From contig DAOWAQ010000002.1 in NCBI GenBank assembly GCA_030634505.1, positions 1 through 23,999 of the forward strand: DNA of 23,999 bases. Reading direction: 5' to 3'. Under the pieces are notes generated by a model. That model made no database searches, had not been told where the DNA came from, and was given only the letters and a program-made list of their open reading frames with translations. The translations under genes were made by a program, and so were the position numbers. Below, piece after piece: positions 6,700 to 14,732 of this stretch (position 1 is its first letter; each line of letters starts with the position of its first letter). This DNA is from Calditrichia bacterium (lineage in GTDB: Bacteria > Calditrichota > Calditrichia > JAJRVZ01).

Positions 6700-8097
6700 A
6701 TGAAAATTTTATTAACAAATATTTTTATTATTCTACTAAGTATCTCATTATCATTTGCTCAATCCGGCAAAGAATCGATATTTGGAGATGTACAAAAACA
6801 AATTGAAGAAGCCAAAGATGCTCATGCTGAAATTTTATCCCCTGAATTCTATTCTAAGGCTGTACAATATTTTAAAACTGCTGAAGAATATTACACAGAT
6901 AACAAAAGTACAAGAGATATCAGGGAAAAACTTACTGAGGCAAGCAGGTACTGTTCAAGAGCATTGGAAGCAGTAAAAGTTGGGAAACTTACTTTAAAGG
7001 ATGTAATTCGAGCTAGATATGATGCCATTAAGGTTGGAGCAGACACCTATGCTCCGGAATTCTATAATGAAGCAGCTGAATTATTCAGAGATGCTGCTAT
7101 TGAAGTTGAGGATGGTGATCTGGAAGATGCCAGAGACAAGGGAAGTGAAGCAGAACAATTGTTTCGTAAGGCTGAATTAAAATCTATTAAGGATAAAATA
7201 TTAAATGACGCAAGAAATTCAATCGCGGAGGCAGGTGAAATTGATGCCGAAGATCATTGTCCACAAACTTTTAATTATGCAAAAGGACTGTTAGCTAATG
7301 TAGAAAATTTGTTAAGAAATAATCGATATGCTTCAGAAGACGCCAATCAAAAAGCTATTGAAACTGCTTACCAGGGAAAGCATGCCATACATTTAACGCA
7401 TGAAATAGTTTCTTTAAAAGAAGATGATAAAAATTGGGAAAAATTAATTCTATCTTTTGAAGATATGTTTACCAGCATTGGAATAAAATTTGATGAGAAA
7501 CTTCGTTTCGATACAGGGTTCAAAGAATCGGTAAATACTATCATAACACGTGTTACCCAAATGCAGGAAGAAAATCAAAGACTTATCTCAGAAAATGAAA
7601 CTTTGCAGGAAGAATTACAATTGGTTAAAGAAAAAGCTACTTCATCAACAGCAGAACTGGAGATAAAACAAAAATTAGAAGATAAAATTGATAAAATTAA
7701 AGCGATGTTCAGTTTAAATGAAGCTAAAGTAATTTATGATGGTGATAATTTGGTGATTCGATTATATGGTCTAAATTTTCAATCAGGAAAGTCTGTGATT
7801 TTACCTGAATATTTTTCTTTATTGAGAAAGGTAAAAGAAGCAGTTGGCGAATTTCCAGAAAACCATATATTGTTAGAAGGACATACAGATAGCAGAGGCA
7901 ATCCGAGCACAAATAAAAGATTATCTGAAGAAAGAGCAAAAGCCATCAGAGAATATATAATTGCGAATATGGATATCAGCAGAGAACAGATTACTGCAAT
8001 AGGCTTCGGAGATACTAAACCCGTAGCATCCAATAAGACTGTGGAAGGAAGAGAATTAAACCGCAGGATTGACATAGTTATTAGCTTAAACAATTAA
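6700..8097 (+). CDS. OmpA-family peptidoglycan-binding protein with helical periplasmic repeats
   Basis: Exported envelope protein of 465 aa. It starts with a signal peptide (MKILLTN, then a hydrophobic core ending SLSFA before QSGKES), cleaved probably after residue 20. Residues about 25-230 are helical and repetitive: EILSPEFYSKAVQYFKTAEE and TYAPEFYNEAAELFRDAAIE are two copies of the same A/SPEFYxxAxxxF unit, as in DUF4398/TPR-like proteins. A coiled coil spans about 285-340. The C-terminal OmpA domain (about 350-465) has GLNFQSGKS, EGHTDSRGNPSTNKRLSEERA and ELNRRIDIVI, including the Asp and Arg that hold meso-diaminopimelate. It has no beta-barrel, so it probably sits in the periplasm tethering to the cell wall. 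A strong GGAGGA at 6691-6696 supports the ATG. It stands alone, followed by a terminator. Confidence 0.92.
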   Translation: MKILLTNIFIILLSISLSFAQSGKESIFGDVQKQIEEAKDAHAEILSPEFYSKAVQYFKTAEEYYTDNKSTRDIREKLTEASRYCSRALEAVKVGKLTLKDVIRARYDAIKVGADTYAPEFYNEAAELFRDAAIEVEDGDLEDARDKGSEAEQLFRKAELKSIKDKILNDARNSIAEAGEIDAEDHCPQTFNYAKGLLANVENLLRNNRYASEDANQKAIETAYQGKHAIHLTHEIVSLKEDDKNWEKLILSFEDMFTSIGIKFDEKLRFDTGFKESVNTIITRVTQMQEENQRLISENETLQEELQLVKEKATSSTAELEIKQKLEDKIDKIKAMFSLNEAKVIYDGDNLVIRLYGLNFQSGKSVILPEYFSLLRKVKEAVGEFPENHILLEGHTDSRGNPSTNKRLSEERAKAIREYIIANMDISREQITAIGFGDTKPVASNKTVEGRELNRRIDIVISLNN

Positions 8098-8114
8098 ATC
8101 TCAATTCTAAATAT

Positions 8115-8160
8115 TAGCCCGGAGAAAAGAATGAAAATAATATATCCGGGCTATTTTATT
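8115..8160 (+). terminator. Rho-independent terminator after the OmpA-family gene
   Basis: TAGCCCGGA (8115-8123) pairs perfectly with TCCGGGCTA (8145-8153) around a 21-base A-rich loop. A T-rich run (TTTTATTT) follows directly. It lies 17 bases after the stop codon and isolates the OmpA-family gene from the signalling block downstream. Confidence 0.85.
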
Positions 8161-8316
8161 TAAAAAACATTCAATTATTTCTTTCCTATAAATAAGAATC
8201 AATTTTATATATTTATATCAATTAAGAATATAATTATTATGTATTTATAATAGTTGGTTTTATTGTGAAGTATTGTTTAATAATAAGCATTAATGTATAA
8301 ATATTTTTTGTTAATA

Positions 8317-8332
8317 TGGCATATATGTTGCT
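8317..8332 (+). promoter_or_regulatory. Candidate sigma-54 (-24/-12) promoter
   Basis: The sequence TGGCAT-N5-TTGCT places GG and GC exactly 10 bases apart, as in the RpoN consensus TGGCAC-N5-TTGCA/T, with one mismatch in the -24 box. The predicted transcription start falls around 8342-8343, only about 2 bases before the ATG at 8345, so the transcript would be nearly leaderless. An NtrC-type activator, which works with sigma-54, is encoded 1.7 kb downstream in the same block. No clear enhancer repeat was identified in the AT-rich 8161-8316 region. Confidence 0.6.
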
Positions 8333-8344
8333 GTTTAGATCTTT

Positions 8345-8746
8345 ATGCAAAGACTAAAAAACAAAAAACAAAAAATACTATTATTTGATAATGATAATGA
8401 ATTAGCAAATAATATTAAATTATATTTGGAAGATATCTATTCTGTTAGGATTGTCATTAGCACTGAAGGACTGATCTCGGAAATTAACAATAATTCCTAC
8501 GATTTTCTTATCTTTGAAGTAAATTCTTTTGATATACATTTTAATAAAATCATTAATAAAATACGCTTAATTGTCCCTAATACTAAAATAATATTAATGT
8601 GTACATTTTTTGACACCGATATTAATACTGAGAGGTTTATTTTAAGCAAAGTTGATGATTATATATTCAAACCATTTAATGTCAATCTGCTGAAACAGAA
8701 ACTCACAATACTTCTCACATCTAAAAAAGTTGTTTCTTTATCTTAG
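8345..8746 (+). CDS. Stand-alone receiver-like protein with Glu at the phosphorylation site (pseudo-receiver)
   Basis: A 133-aa protein with the layout of a CheY-type receiver domain and nothing else. Strand 1 reads ILLFDND (acidic pair D15/N16 in place of DD). Strand 3 reads YDFLIFEVN, putting Glu58 where the phospho-accepting Asp should be. Strand 4 has ILMCT with Thr87. Strand 5 to loop reads VDDYIFKPF with the conserved Lys109-Pro-Phe. The fold thus looks complete, but it cannot be phosphorylated in the usual way; Asp-to-Glu changes in receivers often mimic the active state. It could interact with the TPR protein or the NtrC-type regulator downstream. The ATG at 8345 has no Shine-Dalgarno, and a candidate sigma-54 promoter ends just before it. 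The 145-base gap to the next gene holds no further ORF. Confidence 0.75.
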   Translation: MQRLKNKKQKILLFDNDNELANNIKLYLEDIYSVRIVISTEGLISEINNNSYDFLIFEVNSFDIHFNKIINKIRLIVPNTKIILMCTFFDTDINTERFILSKVDDYIFKPFNVNLLKQKLTILLTSKKVVSLS

Positions 8747-8891
8747 TAATTTGTTCTAATGATGAATGAAAAACTAATTTTTATATTTGGTGATAATTGT
8801 CATATTTATTTAATAACGGTTATTTTTAAATTAAATTTGAATAATTGAAATTAAGCCAATATATTTCAGGTGACCACATTGGGAGACGCCA

Positions 8892-10040
8892 TTGAATAGT
8901 TTTGGTTTGCATAATAAAATGAAATTGGATGATCGTGAATTTCATGTTCATACCGGAAGTGTTCACGAAAAAAATATAATCCTCAGTGAAATCTTTGAAA
9001 AAGGTAAATTTATAAATTCCAGACAAATTGATTATTTTCCACGCCGGGAGCGCAATGGTGAAGAATCTCAAAAACATTTACAACACTTAGCAAATAAATT
9101 CCACAAAGATATGATGGAAGAGGTGGAGACATTATTCTTGGTGCACGAAAAAGTCAAATATTTAAACCAGTATCTTCCTCATTTCAGATTAGGTAGTGTA
9201 TTTTTTGTTAAAAAGTTTTATCGAGAAGCTATTGAAAATTTTAGCCGGATTGTTGAGTTAAAAAAAGATTTTGTGCCCGCCTATCACCGTTTAGGATTAT
9301 GTTATATAAAATCAGGTGATTATGAAAAAGCAATTCAAACTTTAGCAAGCGGTCTTCAAATAGAACCAGATTTTGCTGATCTTGGAAATGCTTTTAGTGT
9401 TGTATTATCACTATCAAAGCAATATGATAAAGCTACTGATTATTTACATCAGGCGCTAAAAAAGAATCCCGAATTTGATGAAGCTAATTTTAATCTTGGG
9501 GTTGTATTATTCAGAAGTATGATTAATGATGCAGATAAAAGTGAAAAAATTATAGTGCCTTCCAGAGTAACAAGATTTATCAAATCATTGAAAATATTGG
9601 AAAGATATTCCAACCCCTCTTGGCAACAAACATTTGATGACACTTTGGAAATAGTAAAAGATACGAATATTGATAATGTCATTGAAGCCTTGGAAAGTCT
9701 TCAGATAAAGTTAATAACTCAAATGAAGATTAATACTGTACTGGATACATTCTTTCTGAAATTTATGTACGGTGGCAAAGAACTTACACGAGACGAACTT
9801 GAATATTATGAAAGAAGAGTTAAAGAGCAGGAAAGTGCTCGTGAGGGATTCGCTGATTATTGGAACGATTTGGGCAGAATTCACATGATTCAGTGTAGAA
9901 ATTTATTTTTATGCGCCCTTTCAGAATTTGACAAATCTGTTGAATTAAATGCTAGCTACAAAGAGGCAATTAAAAATTATGATTTGGTGAAGAACAACAA
10001 AAAAGGATTTCTTATTCTTCTAAGAGCAATTCTTAAATAA
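8892..10040 (+). CDS. TPR-repeat protein with conserved N-terminal domain of unknown function
   Basis: A 382-aa soluble protein with no signal peptide. The N-terminus (about residues 14-75: REFHVHTGSVHEKNIILSEIF, GKFINSRQIDYF) resembles, from memory, a small domain seen before TPRs in some delta-proteobacterial and FCB proteins (a YHVQTED...T.VF..G.I..S+..Y pattern); I know no function for it. TPR units follow at about 94-205, for example LPHFRLGSVFFVKKFYREAIENF, PAYHRLGLCYIKSGDYEKAI and EANFNLGVVLF. Further helices lead to a last TPR-like unit near 355-370. The start is TTG at 8892, supported by GGGAG at 8881-8885; the ATG at codon 10 lacks a Shine-Dalgarno. It ends 6 bases before the NtrC-type gene, so it likely acts with it as a scaffold or sensor, which is an inference. 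Confidence 0.75.
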   Translation: MNSFGLHNKMKLDDREFHVHTGSVHEKNIILSEIFEKGKFINSRQIDYFPRRERNGEESQKHLQHLANKFHKDMMEEVETLFLVHEKVKYLNQYLPHFRLGSVFFVKKFYREAIENFSRIVELKKDFVPAYHRLGLCYIKSGDYEKAIQTLASGLQIEPDFADLGNAFSVVLSLSKQYDKATDYLHQALKKNPEFDEANFNLGVVLFRSMINDADKSEKIIVPSRVTRFIKSLKILERYSNPSWQQTFDDTLEIVKDTNIDNVIEALESLQIKLITQMKINTVLDTFFLKFMYGGKELTRDELEYYERRVKEQESAREGFADYWNDLGRIHMIQCRNLFLCALSEFDKSVELNASYKEAIKNYDLVKNNKKGFLILLRAILK

Positions 10041-10046
10041 CATCTT

Positions 10047-11384
10047 ATGGCACATATTTTAGTTGTTGACAATGAAGAGCGCATGTGCAAAATAATTCAG
10101 GCTGCGCTGGAAATGGCAAATAATACGTGTAAAATTTCCTTTTCGGGAAAATCTGCATTAGAGCATTTGGAAAATGAATCATTTGATTTAGTAATAACTG
10201 ACTTAAAAATGAATGATGTTGATGGAATGCAAGTTTTGAAAAAAGCTAAGGAATACAAAAATCCGCCTGAAGTAATACTTATTACTGCTTTTGCCTCACA
10301 ACAAACAGCGATTGACGCAATGCGGTTGGGTGCTTATGATTATTTGATTAAACCATTTGAAATGGATGAATTAGTTCTTCGCGTTGACAAAATCATGCAG
10401 CATCGTCAACTGGAAAAAGATTATCACAAACTAAAACAGGAAACGGATATACAGCAAATCCCAAATATTATCGGTAAAAGCAAAAAAATGCGCGAGGTAT
10501 ATAATCTGATTGTGAAAGTTTCAGAAAAAGACGCCACAGTGCTAATCACAGGAGAAAGCGGAACTGGTAAAGAATTAGTTGCAGAAGCTATACATTTAAA
10601 AAGTGAAAGAGCCAAAAATCAATTTGTGACAATTAACTGTGCAGCGCTACCGGAGAATTTACTGGAGAGTGAACTTTTTGGATTTGAAAAAGGGGCTTTT
10701 ACAGGAGCAACGCAAAAGAAAATCGGATTATTTGAAGTTGCCAATAATGGAACTATATTCCTGGATGAAATTGGTGATATGCCGCTGGGAATTCAAGCCA
10801 AATTATTGCGTGTTTTACAAAATAAAGAAATTGTAAGAATTGGTGGAATCGAAAAAATCGAAATCAATGCAAGAGTTATAACTGCTACAAATAAAAATCT
10901 TGAAAAACAAATAGAGGAGAATAATTTTCGATCTGATCTTTTTTATCGAATTAATATTTTTCCAATTGAACTATCGCCATTACGTGAAAGAAAAGAAGAT
11001 ATTCCTGAATTAATTCAACATTTTCTTGGGAAATTTGGTAATAAAGGAATTACAAATAGTGCTAAAAAAATTCTCATGGAATATAACTGGCCCGGTAATG
11101 TTCGTGAACTTGTGAATATTATAGAAAGATCTTCCATAATTGCGGATGTGACCATCGATAATGAGCATTTACCAAAGAATATAAAAGGTGAAAAAGAAGA
11201 AAATAACATTTATGATATTCCTGATGAAGGCATAAATCTGGAAGATGTTGAGAAAAACCTGATTTTATCTGCAATAAAAAAGGCAGATGGCAATAAATCT
11301 AATGCTGCTGATTTGTTGGGAATTACCCGGCGGAAATTATATTCGATGATGGAACGATTTGGATTGGAAGTAAAGTCAAAATAA
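10047..11384 (+). CDS. Sigma-54-dependent response regulator, NtrC family
   Basis: Phosphorylation-controlled enhancer-binding protein that opens sigma-54 promoters with ATP. Domains in order: receiver (1-120) with VVDNEE, phospho-acceptor Asp52 in VITDLKM, and the KPF lysine; AAA+ domain (about 140-375) with Walker A GESGTGKE, the sigma-54-contact loop GAFTGA, Walker B TIFLDEIGD and the arginine-finger region; and a Fis-type helix-turn-helix at the C-terminus (GNKSNAADLLGITRRKLYSMMERF). The length of 445 aa is typical. No sensor kinase gene is adjacent, so it is an orphan within this window. It follows the TPR gene by 6 bases. A candidate sigma-54 promoter before the pseudo-receiver gene suggests that it may regulate its own block. 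It ends at a strong bidirectional terminator. Confidence 0.95.
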   Translation: MAHILVVDNEERMCKIIQAALEMANNTCKISFSGKSALEHLENESFDLVITDLKMNDVDGMQVLKKAKEYKNPPEVILITAFASQQTAIDAMRLGAYDYLIKPFEMDELVLRVDKIMQHRQLEKDYHKLKQETDIQQIPNIIGKSKKMREVYNLIVKVSEKDATVLITGESGTGKELVAEAIHLKSERAKNQFVTINCAALPENLLESELFGFEKGAFTGATQKKIGLFEVANNGTIFLDEIGDMPLGIQAKLLRVLQNKEIVRIGGIEKIEINARVITATNKNLEKQIEENNFRSDLFYRINIFPIELSPLRERKEDIPELIQHFLGKFGNKGITNSAKKILMEYNWPGNVRELVNIIERSSIIADVTIDNEHLPKNIKGEKEENNIYDIPDEGINLEDVEKNLILSAIKKADGNKSNAADLLGITRRKLYSMMERFGLEVKSK

Positions 11385-11416
11385 AACCTTCCAGGTTTGT
11401 TGAATCTGGAAGGTTT
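11384..11416. terminator. Bidirectional terminator between convergent genes
   Basis: AAACCTTCCAG (11384-11394) pairs perfectly over 11 bp with CTGGAAGGTTT (11406-11416), with an 11-base loop. On the minus strand the stem is followed by TTTTATTTT, a good U tract that ends the transcript from the DUF1015 side. On the plus strand the tail is only TTTAAAC. It lies between the stop codons of the NtrC-type regulator and the DUF1015 gene. Confidence 0.85.
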
Positions 11417-11423
11417 AAACTTA

Positions 11424-12668
11424 CTATAATTGATGTATAACTAGCCCACTTCTTAATTTAGGCTCAAACCATGTGGATTTTGGCGGCATGGTTTTTCCGG
11501 CATCCGCAATCGCCATTAAATCTTCGATTGAAGTTGGAAACAAAGAAAAAGAAACAGTCATTTCACCGGAATTAACCCGTTTTTCAAGTTCCTGCATTCC
11601 TCGAATTCCACCCACAAAATCGATTCTTTTATCGGTACGCGGATTACCAATTCCCAATATCGGTTCCAATAGATTATCAAATAAAATGCTAACATCTAAT
11701 CTTTCAGTTGGCTCTGCTTCATTCCATGTTCCGGGTATCGCTGAAAGTTTGTACCATATCCCATCCAGATACATTCCGAAATCATGTTTAACTGCCGGTT
11801 TGTAGCTATCAGTAGCTGAAAATTCTCTTACTAAAAATTTTGAACTAATTTTATCAAGAAATTCCTGCTTGGATAATCCACTCAAATCCTTTACAACACG
11901 GTTGTAATCCATAATATACATTTGATTGTGAGGAAAAATTACTGTCAGAAAATAATTATATTCTTCTTCACCGGAATGATTGGGATTTTTTGATTTTAAT
12001 TCCTGACAAGCCCGGGATGCGGCCGCAGATCGATGGTGACCATCTGCTACATAGAGATAATCAATCTGAGCAAACTCCTGCTGAATATTAGAAATGTACT
12101 TTTCGTCTGACACAACCCAAAAAATATGTTTGATTCCGTCATCACTTACAAAATCATATTCCGGTTTATTTTTGACTAATTCAGCTATAATGGCATCGAT
12201 ATAATCTTTTGCAGCGTAGGTTAAAAAAACCGGTCCAACTTGCGCATTTAAACTCAGCAAATGGTTAACTCTGTCATTTTCTTTATCAATACGTGTTAAT
12301 TCATGTTTCTTAATTAAATCATTATCATATTCTTCAACGGAAGCACCTGCAACTAATCCGATTTGTTCGTGAGATCCCATAACCTGTTTGTAGATGTAAA
12401 AACATGGTTTTTCATCCTGAACGATAATGCCATCATCAATTATTTTTTTTAGATTTTTTGCTCCTTGCTCATAAACAGCTTCACTATGCAAATCAGTTCC
12501 TGCAGGTAAATCAATCTCCGGTTTATTGACATGTAAAAAAGAAAAAGGATTGCCTTTGGCAATTTCCCGCGCCTCTTCACTATTGATAACATCATAAGGA
12601 TGCGAAGCTACTTTCTCAGCATATTGCTTTGTTGGTCTTAAGCCTTTAAACGGTTTTATAACTGACAT
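11424..12668 (-). CDS. DUF1015 family protein
   Basis: A 414-aa cytoplasmic protein of the DUF1015 family. Features typical of the family are the start VIKPFKGLRPTKQYAEKVASHPYDV, FLHVNKPEIDLP, KKHELTRIDKENDR, GPVFLTY, the highly conserved YVADGHHRSAAA (D209-G-H-H-R213), and GNPRTDKRIDFVGG. The DGHHR motif resembles the nucleotide-binding GxxR motif of the ParB/sulfiredoxin fold, which also includes a free-serine kinase (archaeal SerK). A related small-molecule kinase activity is therefore a reasonable hypothesis, but I did not establish it. The ATG at 12668 has an AGGAG upstream. It is transcribed alone, converging with the signalling block and diverging from the symporter. The family is often found near serine biosynthesis genes; none is seen here. 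Confidence 0.85.
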   Translation of the reverse strand: MSVIKPFKGLRPTKQYAEKVASHPYDVINSEEAREIAKGNPFSFLHVNKPEIDLPAGTDLHSEAVYEQGAKNLKKIIDDGIIVQDEKPCFYIYKQVMGSHEQIGLVAGASVEEYDNDLIKKHELTRIDKENDRVNHLLSLNAQVGPVFLTYAAKDYIDAIIAELVKNKPEYDFVSDDGIKHIFWVVSDEKYISNIQQEFAQIDYLYVADGHHRSAAASRACQELKSKNPNHSGEEEYNYFLTVIFPHNQMYIMDYNRVVKDLSGLSKQEFLDKISSKFLVREFSATDSYKPAVKHDFGMYLDGIWYKLSAIPGTWNEAEPTERLDVSILFDNLLEPILGIGNPRTDKRIDFVGGIRGMQELEKRVNSGEMTVSFSLFPTSIEDLMAIADAGKTMPPKSTWFEPKLRSGLVIHQL

Positions 12669-12844
12669 TTAAAACTCCTGAAATTTTTAATTTAGTTTTT
12701 CATGTTCAAATTAAAAGCAGATAAAGTTACGAATTGAATCGTATATTAAAAAGAGAATTTTCCTCTTTTTGTGATTGCGAATTACAAAAATATGCATATT
12801 TAACATTTAAATAATATATTTGAAATATTTTGATGGAGAATATT

Positions 12845-14458
12845 ATGAAATTTGAATTGAGTATTTTAGATATATTGGTAATAATTAGCTATTTCTTAAT
12901 AGTTTTTTATATAGCATGGTATGTAACAAAAAAAGAAAAATCTACCCGTGAAACGTCTGCCGGATATTTTTTAGCCGGTAGAAATGTAGGTTGGTTTGTG
13001 ATTGGCGCGTCACTATTTGCTTCAAATATCGGAAGTGAGCATTTGGTTGGATTAGCAGGTACTGGCGCATCCAGTGGGGTAGCGGTTGGGCAATTCGAAA
13101 TTTTAGCTTCGTTAATATTACTCATTCTTGGCTGGGTATTTGTCCCGTTTTATCTGAAAAGCGGCGTATATACAATGCCTGAATTTCTTGAAAAACGTTA
13201 TTCATCTGCAGCGCGAACTTATTTATCATGGATTTCGATAGTTGGATATGTGTTAACAAAAATATCTGTAACCATTGCCGCCGGTGGAATTGTATTTGAA
13301 GCAATGGGTCTGAATTTCTGGACCGGAGCAATAATTGTTGTTTTAGCAACCGGAATTTATACTATTTTTGGCGGATTGCGGGCGGTGGTTTATACAGATT
13401 TGCTTCAAATGTTTGTGTTAATTGGAGGAGCTGTTACTGTTACAGTCATTGGCTTGTGGAAATTAGGAGGTTGGTCAGTGATGGTTGAAACAGCGGGAAG
13501 CAGTTTTTTTAATATGTGGCAACCGATAACCGATCCTAATTTTCCCTGGACCGGTATTTTATTCGGAGCCCCAATTTTAGGCGTTTGGTATTGGTGTACT
13601 GATCAGTTTATTGTACAACGTGTACTTTCAGCGAAAAACGAGGATCATGCACGGCGGGGAACCATATTTGGCGGATTTCTTAAAATTTTACCTTTATTCA
13701 TTTTTGTTATTCCGGGGATAATTGCTTATAGTTTGGCTCAAAAAGGTCTGATGAGTTTGGATAAAGCCGACCAAGCACTGCCAATGTTAATCGGTTCATT
13801 ATTACCAGTTGGACTAAAAGGATTGGTAATTGCAGGACTGTTGGCGGCATTAATGAGTTCACTTTCATCAGTTTTCAATTCTTGTTCAACATTAATCACA
13901 CTGGATATTTATAAAAAAATGCACCCGGAAGCATCTGAAAAAAAATTGGTTATAACAGGGCAGGTGGCTACAATATTTTTGGTTGCGTTTGGACTGGCGT
14001 GGATTCCTTTTATGAAACTCATATCCGGGCAGATTTACCAATATCTGCAAAGTGTTCAGGCATATATATCACCGCCAATTGCAGCAGTATTTTTATTGGG
14101 TATTTTTATAAAACGACTAAATGGAACCGGAGCCATCGCATCACTTTTAACCGGATTTTTTCTTGGCATGGGAAGGTTGATTGCAGAATTAAATAAAGAT
14201 TCTCTTTCAGGATTTTTGTACTCTTATGCGGATATTAATTTTCTGCATTTTGCAATTTTCCTTTTTGTGATTTGCTCGGTAGTGTTAATAGTAGTTAGTT
14301 TGATAACAATTCCACCTGATGAAAAACAAATACAAGGTCTAACTTTTGAGACAGCAGAAAAATCAACTTCTGATCCAATCTGGCGAAAAAAAGATGTTAT
14401 GTTTTCAATTATTTTGTTGATTGTAGTTGGATTGGTTTGGATATATTTTACAGGATGA
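12845..14458 (+). CDS. Sodium:solute symporter, SGLT-type (SSS family)
   Basis: Inner-membrane Na+-coupled transporter with about 14 hydrophobic segments (537 aa from the ATG at 12845). It matches vSGLT closely along its length by eye: GASLFASNIGSEHLVGLAG in TM1, VYTMPEFLEKRY, YTIFGGLRAVVYTDLLQ, TDQFIVQRVLSAKN, LMSSLSSVFNS with the paired serines of the Na2 site, and the FLKILPLFIFVIPGI helix. Compared with the galactose site of vSGLT (from memory), N64, E88, Y263 and W264 appear kept (N61, E85, Y249, W250), while Q69 is His66, S91 is Ala88 and N260 is Gly246. The substrate may therefore be a different sugar or polyol. GGAG at 12835-12838 favours the ATG at 12845; an ATG at 12833 is possible. 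It stands alone. Confidence 0.93.
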   Translation: MKFELSILDILVIISYFLIVFYIAWYVTKKEKSTRETSAGYFLAGRNVGWFVIGASLFASNIGSEHLVGLAGTGASSGVAVGQFEILASLILLILGWVFVPFYLKSGVYTMPEFLEKRYSSAARTYLSWISIVGYVLTKISVTIAAGGIVFEAMGLNFWTGAIIVVLATGIYTIFGGLRAVVYTDLLQMFVLIGGAVTVTVIGLWKLGGWSVMVETAGSSFFNMWQPITDPNFPWTGILFGAPILGVWYWCTDQFIVQRVLSAKNEDHARRGTIFGGFLKILPLFIFVIPGIIAYSLAQKGLMSLDKADQALPMLIGSLLPVGLKGLVIAGLLAALMSSLSSVFNSCSTLITLDIYKKMHPEASEKKLVITGQVATIFLVAFGLAWIPFMKLISGQIYQYLQSVQAYISPPIAAVFLLGIFIKRLNGTGAIASLLTGFFLGMGRLIAELNKDSLSGFLYSYADINFLHFAIFLFVICSVVLIVVSLITIPPDEKQIQGLTFETAEKSTSDPIWRKKDVMFSIILLIVVGLVWIYFTG

Positions 14459-14646
14459 TTCAATTTAAAAATTTACAGAAGAATTGCATAAATATAAACT
14501 ATACTGCATATATAAAATACACTTTTCTAACCTATTGTAATTATATCACTTAACATAGCTAAAAAAAACTATAAATCGGTTGCTTTTACGGTTTTCACTA
14601 ACTATATTTTAAGACTTATTATTAATGAATTTGAGTGTCAAAATAC

Positions 14647-14676
14647 TTGAATTGTTGAACTAATTAATTGGATAAT
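14647..14676 (+). promoter_or_regulatory. Candidate sigma-70-type promoter for the metabolic cluster
   Basis: TTGAAT (14647-14652) and GATAAT (14671-14676) are separated by 18 bases and lie 57 bases before the start of the cPGS-like gene, which has a strong GGAGGAG ribosome site. The rest of the 274-base gap (14459-14732) is AT-rich, with no ORF and no clear terminator for the symporter gene. Such motifs arise easily by chance in AT-rich DNA. Confidence 0.35.
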
Positions 14677-14732
14677 ATTTACAATTAAAAAAAAACGATT
14701 AAACAATAAAATAAATAAACTCGGAGGAGAAC

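Noticed and set aside
8812..8824. Palindrome AATAAC-G-GTTATT before the TPR gene as an operator
   Set aside because: Only 6-bp arms in very AT-rich DNA; likely by chance, and no second copy was found nearby.
10068..10080. VDNEE (Asn in the second acidic-pair position) as evidence that the NtrC receiver is inactive
   Set aside because: Asp8, Asp52 and the KPF lysine are all present, and VDNE variants occur in working response regulators.
10047..10100. TGGCAC at the start of the NtrC-type gene as a sigma-54 -24 box
   Set aside because: No GC at the required -12 spacing, and it lies inside the coding region with the gene only 6 bases after its neighbour.
11473..11805. 110-aa plus-strand open frame opposite the DUF1015 gene
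   Set aside because: Antisense to a well-supported gene and composed of Ser/Pro/Ile-rich shadow sequence.
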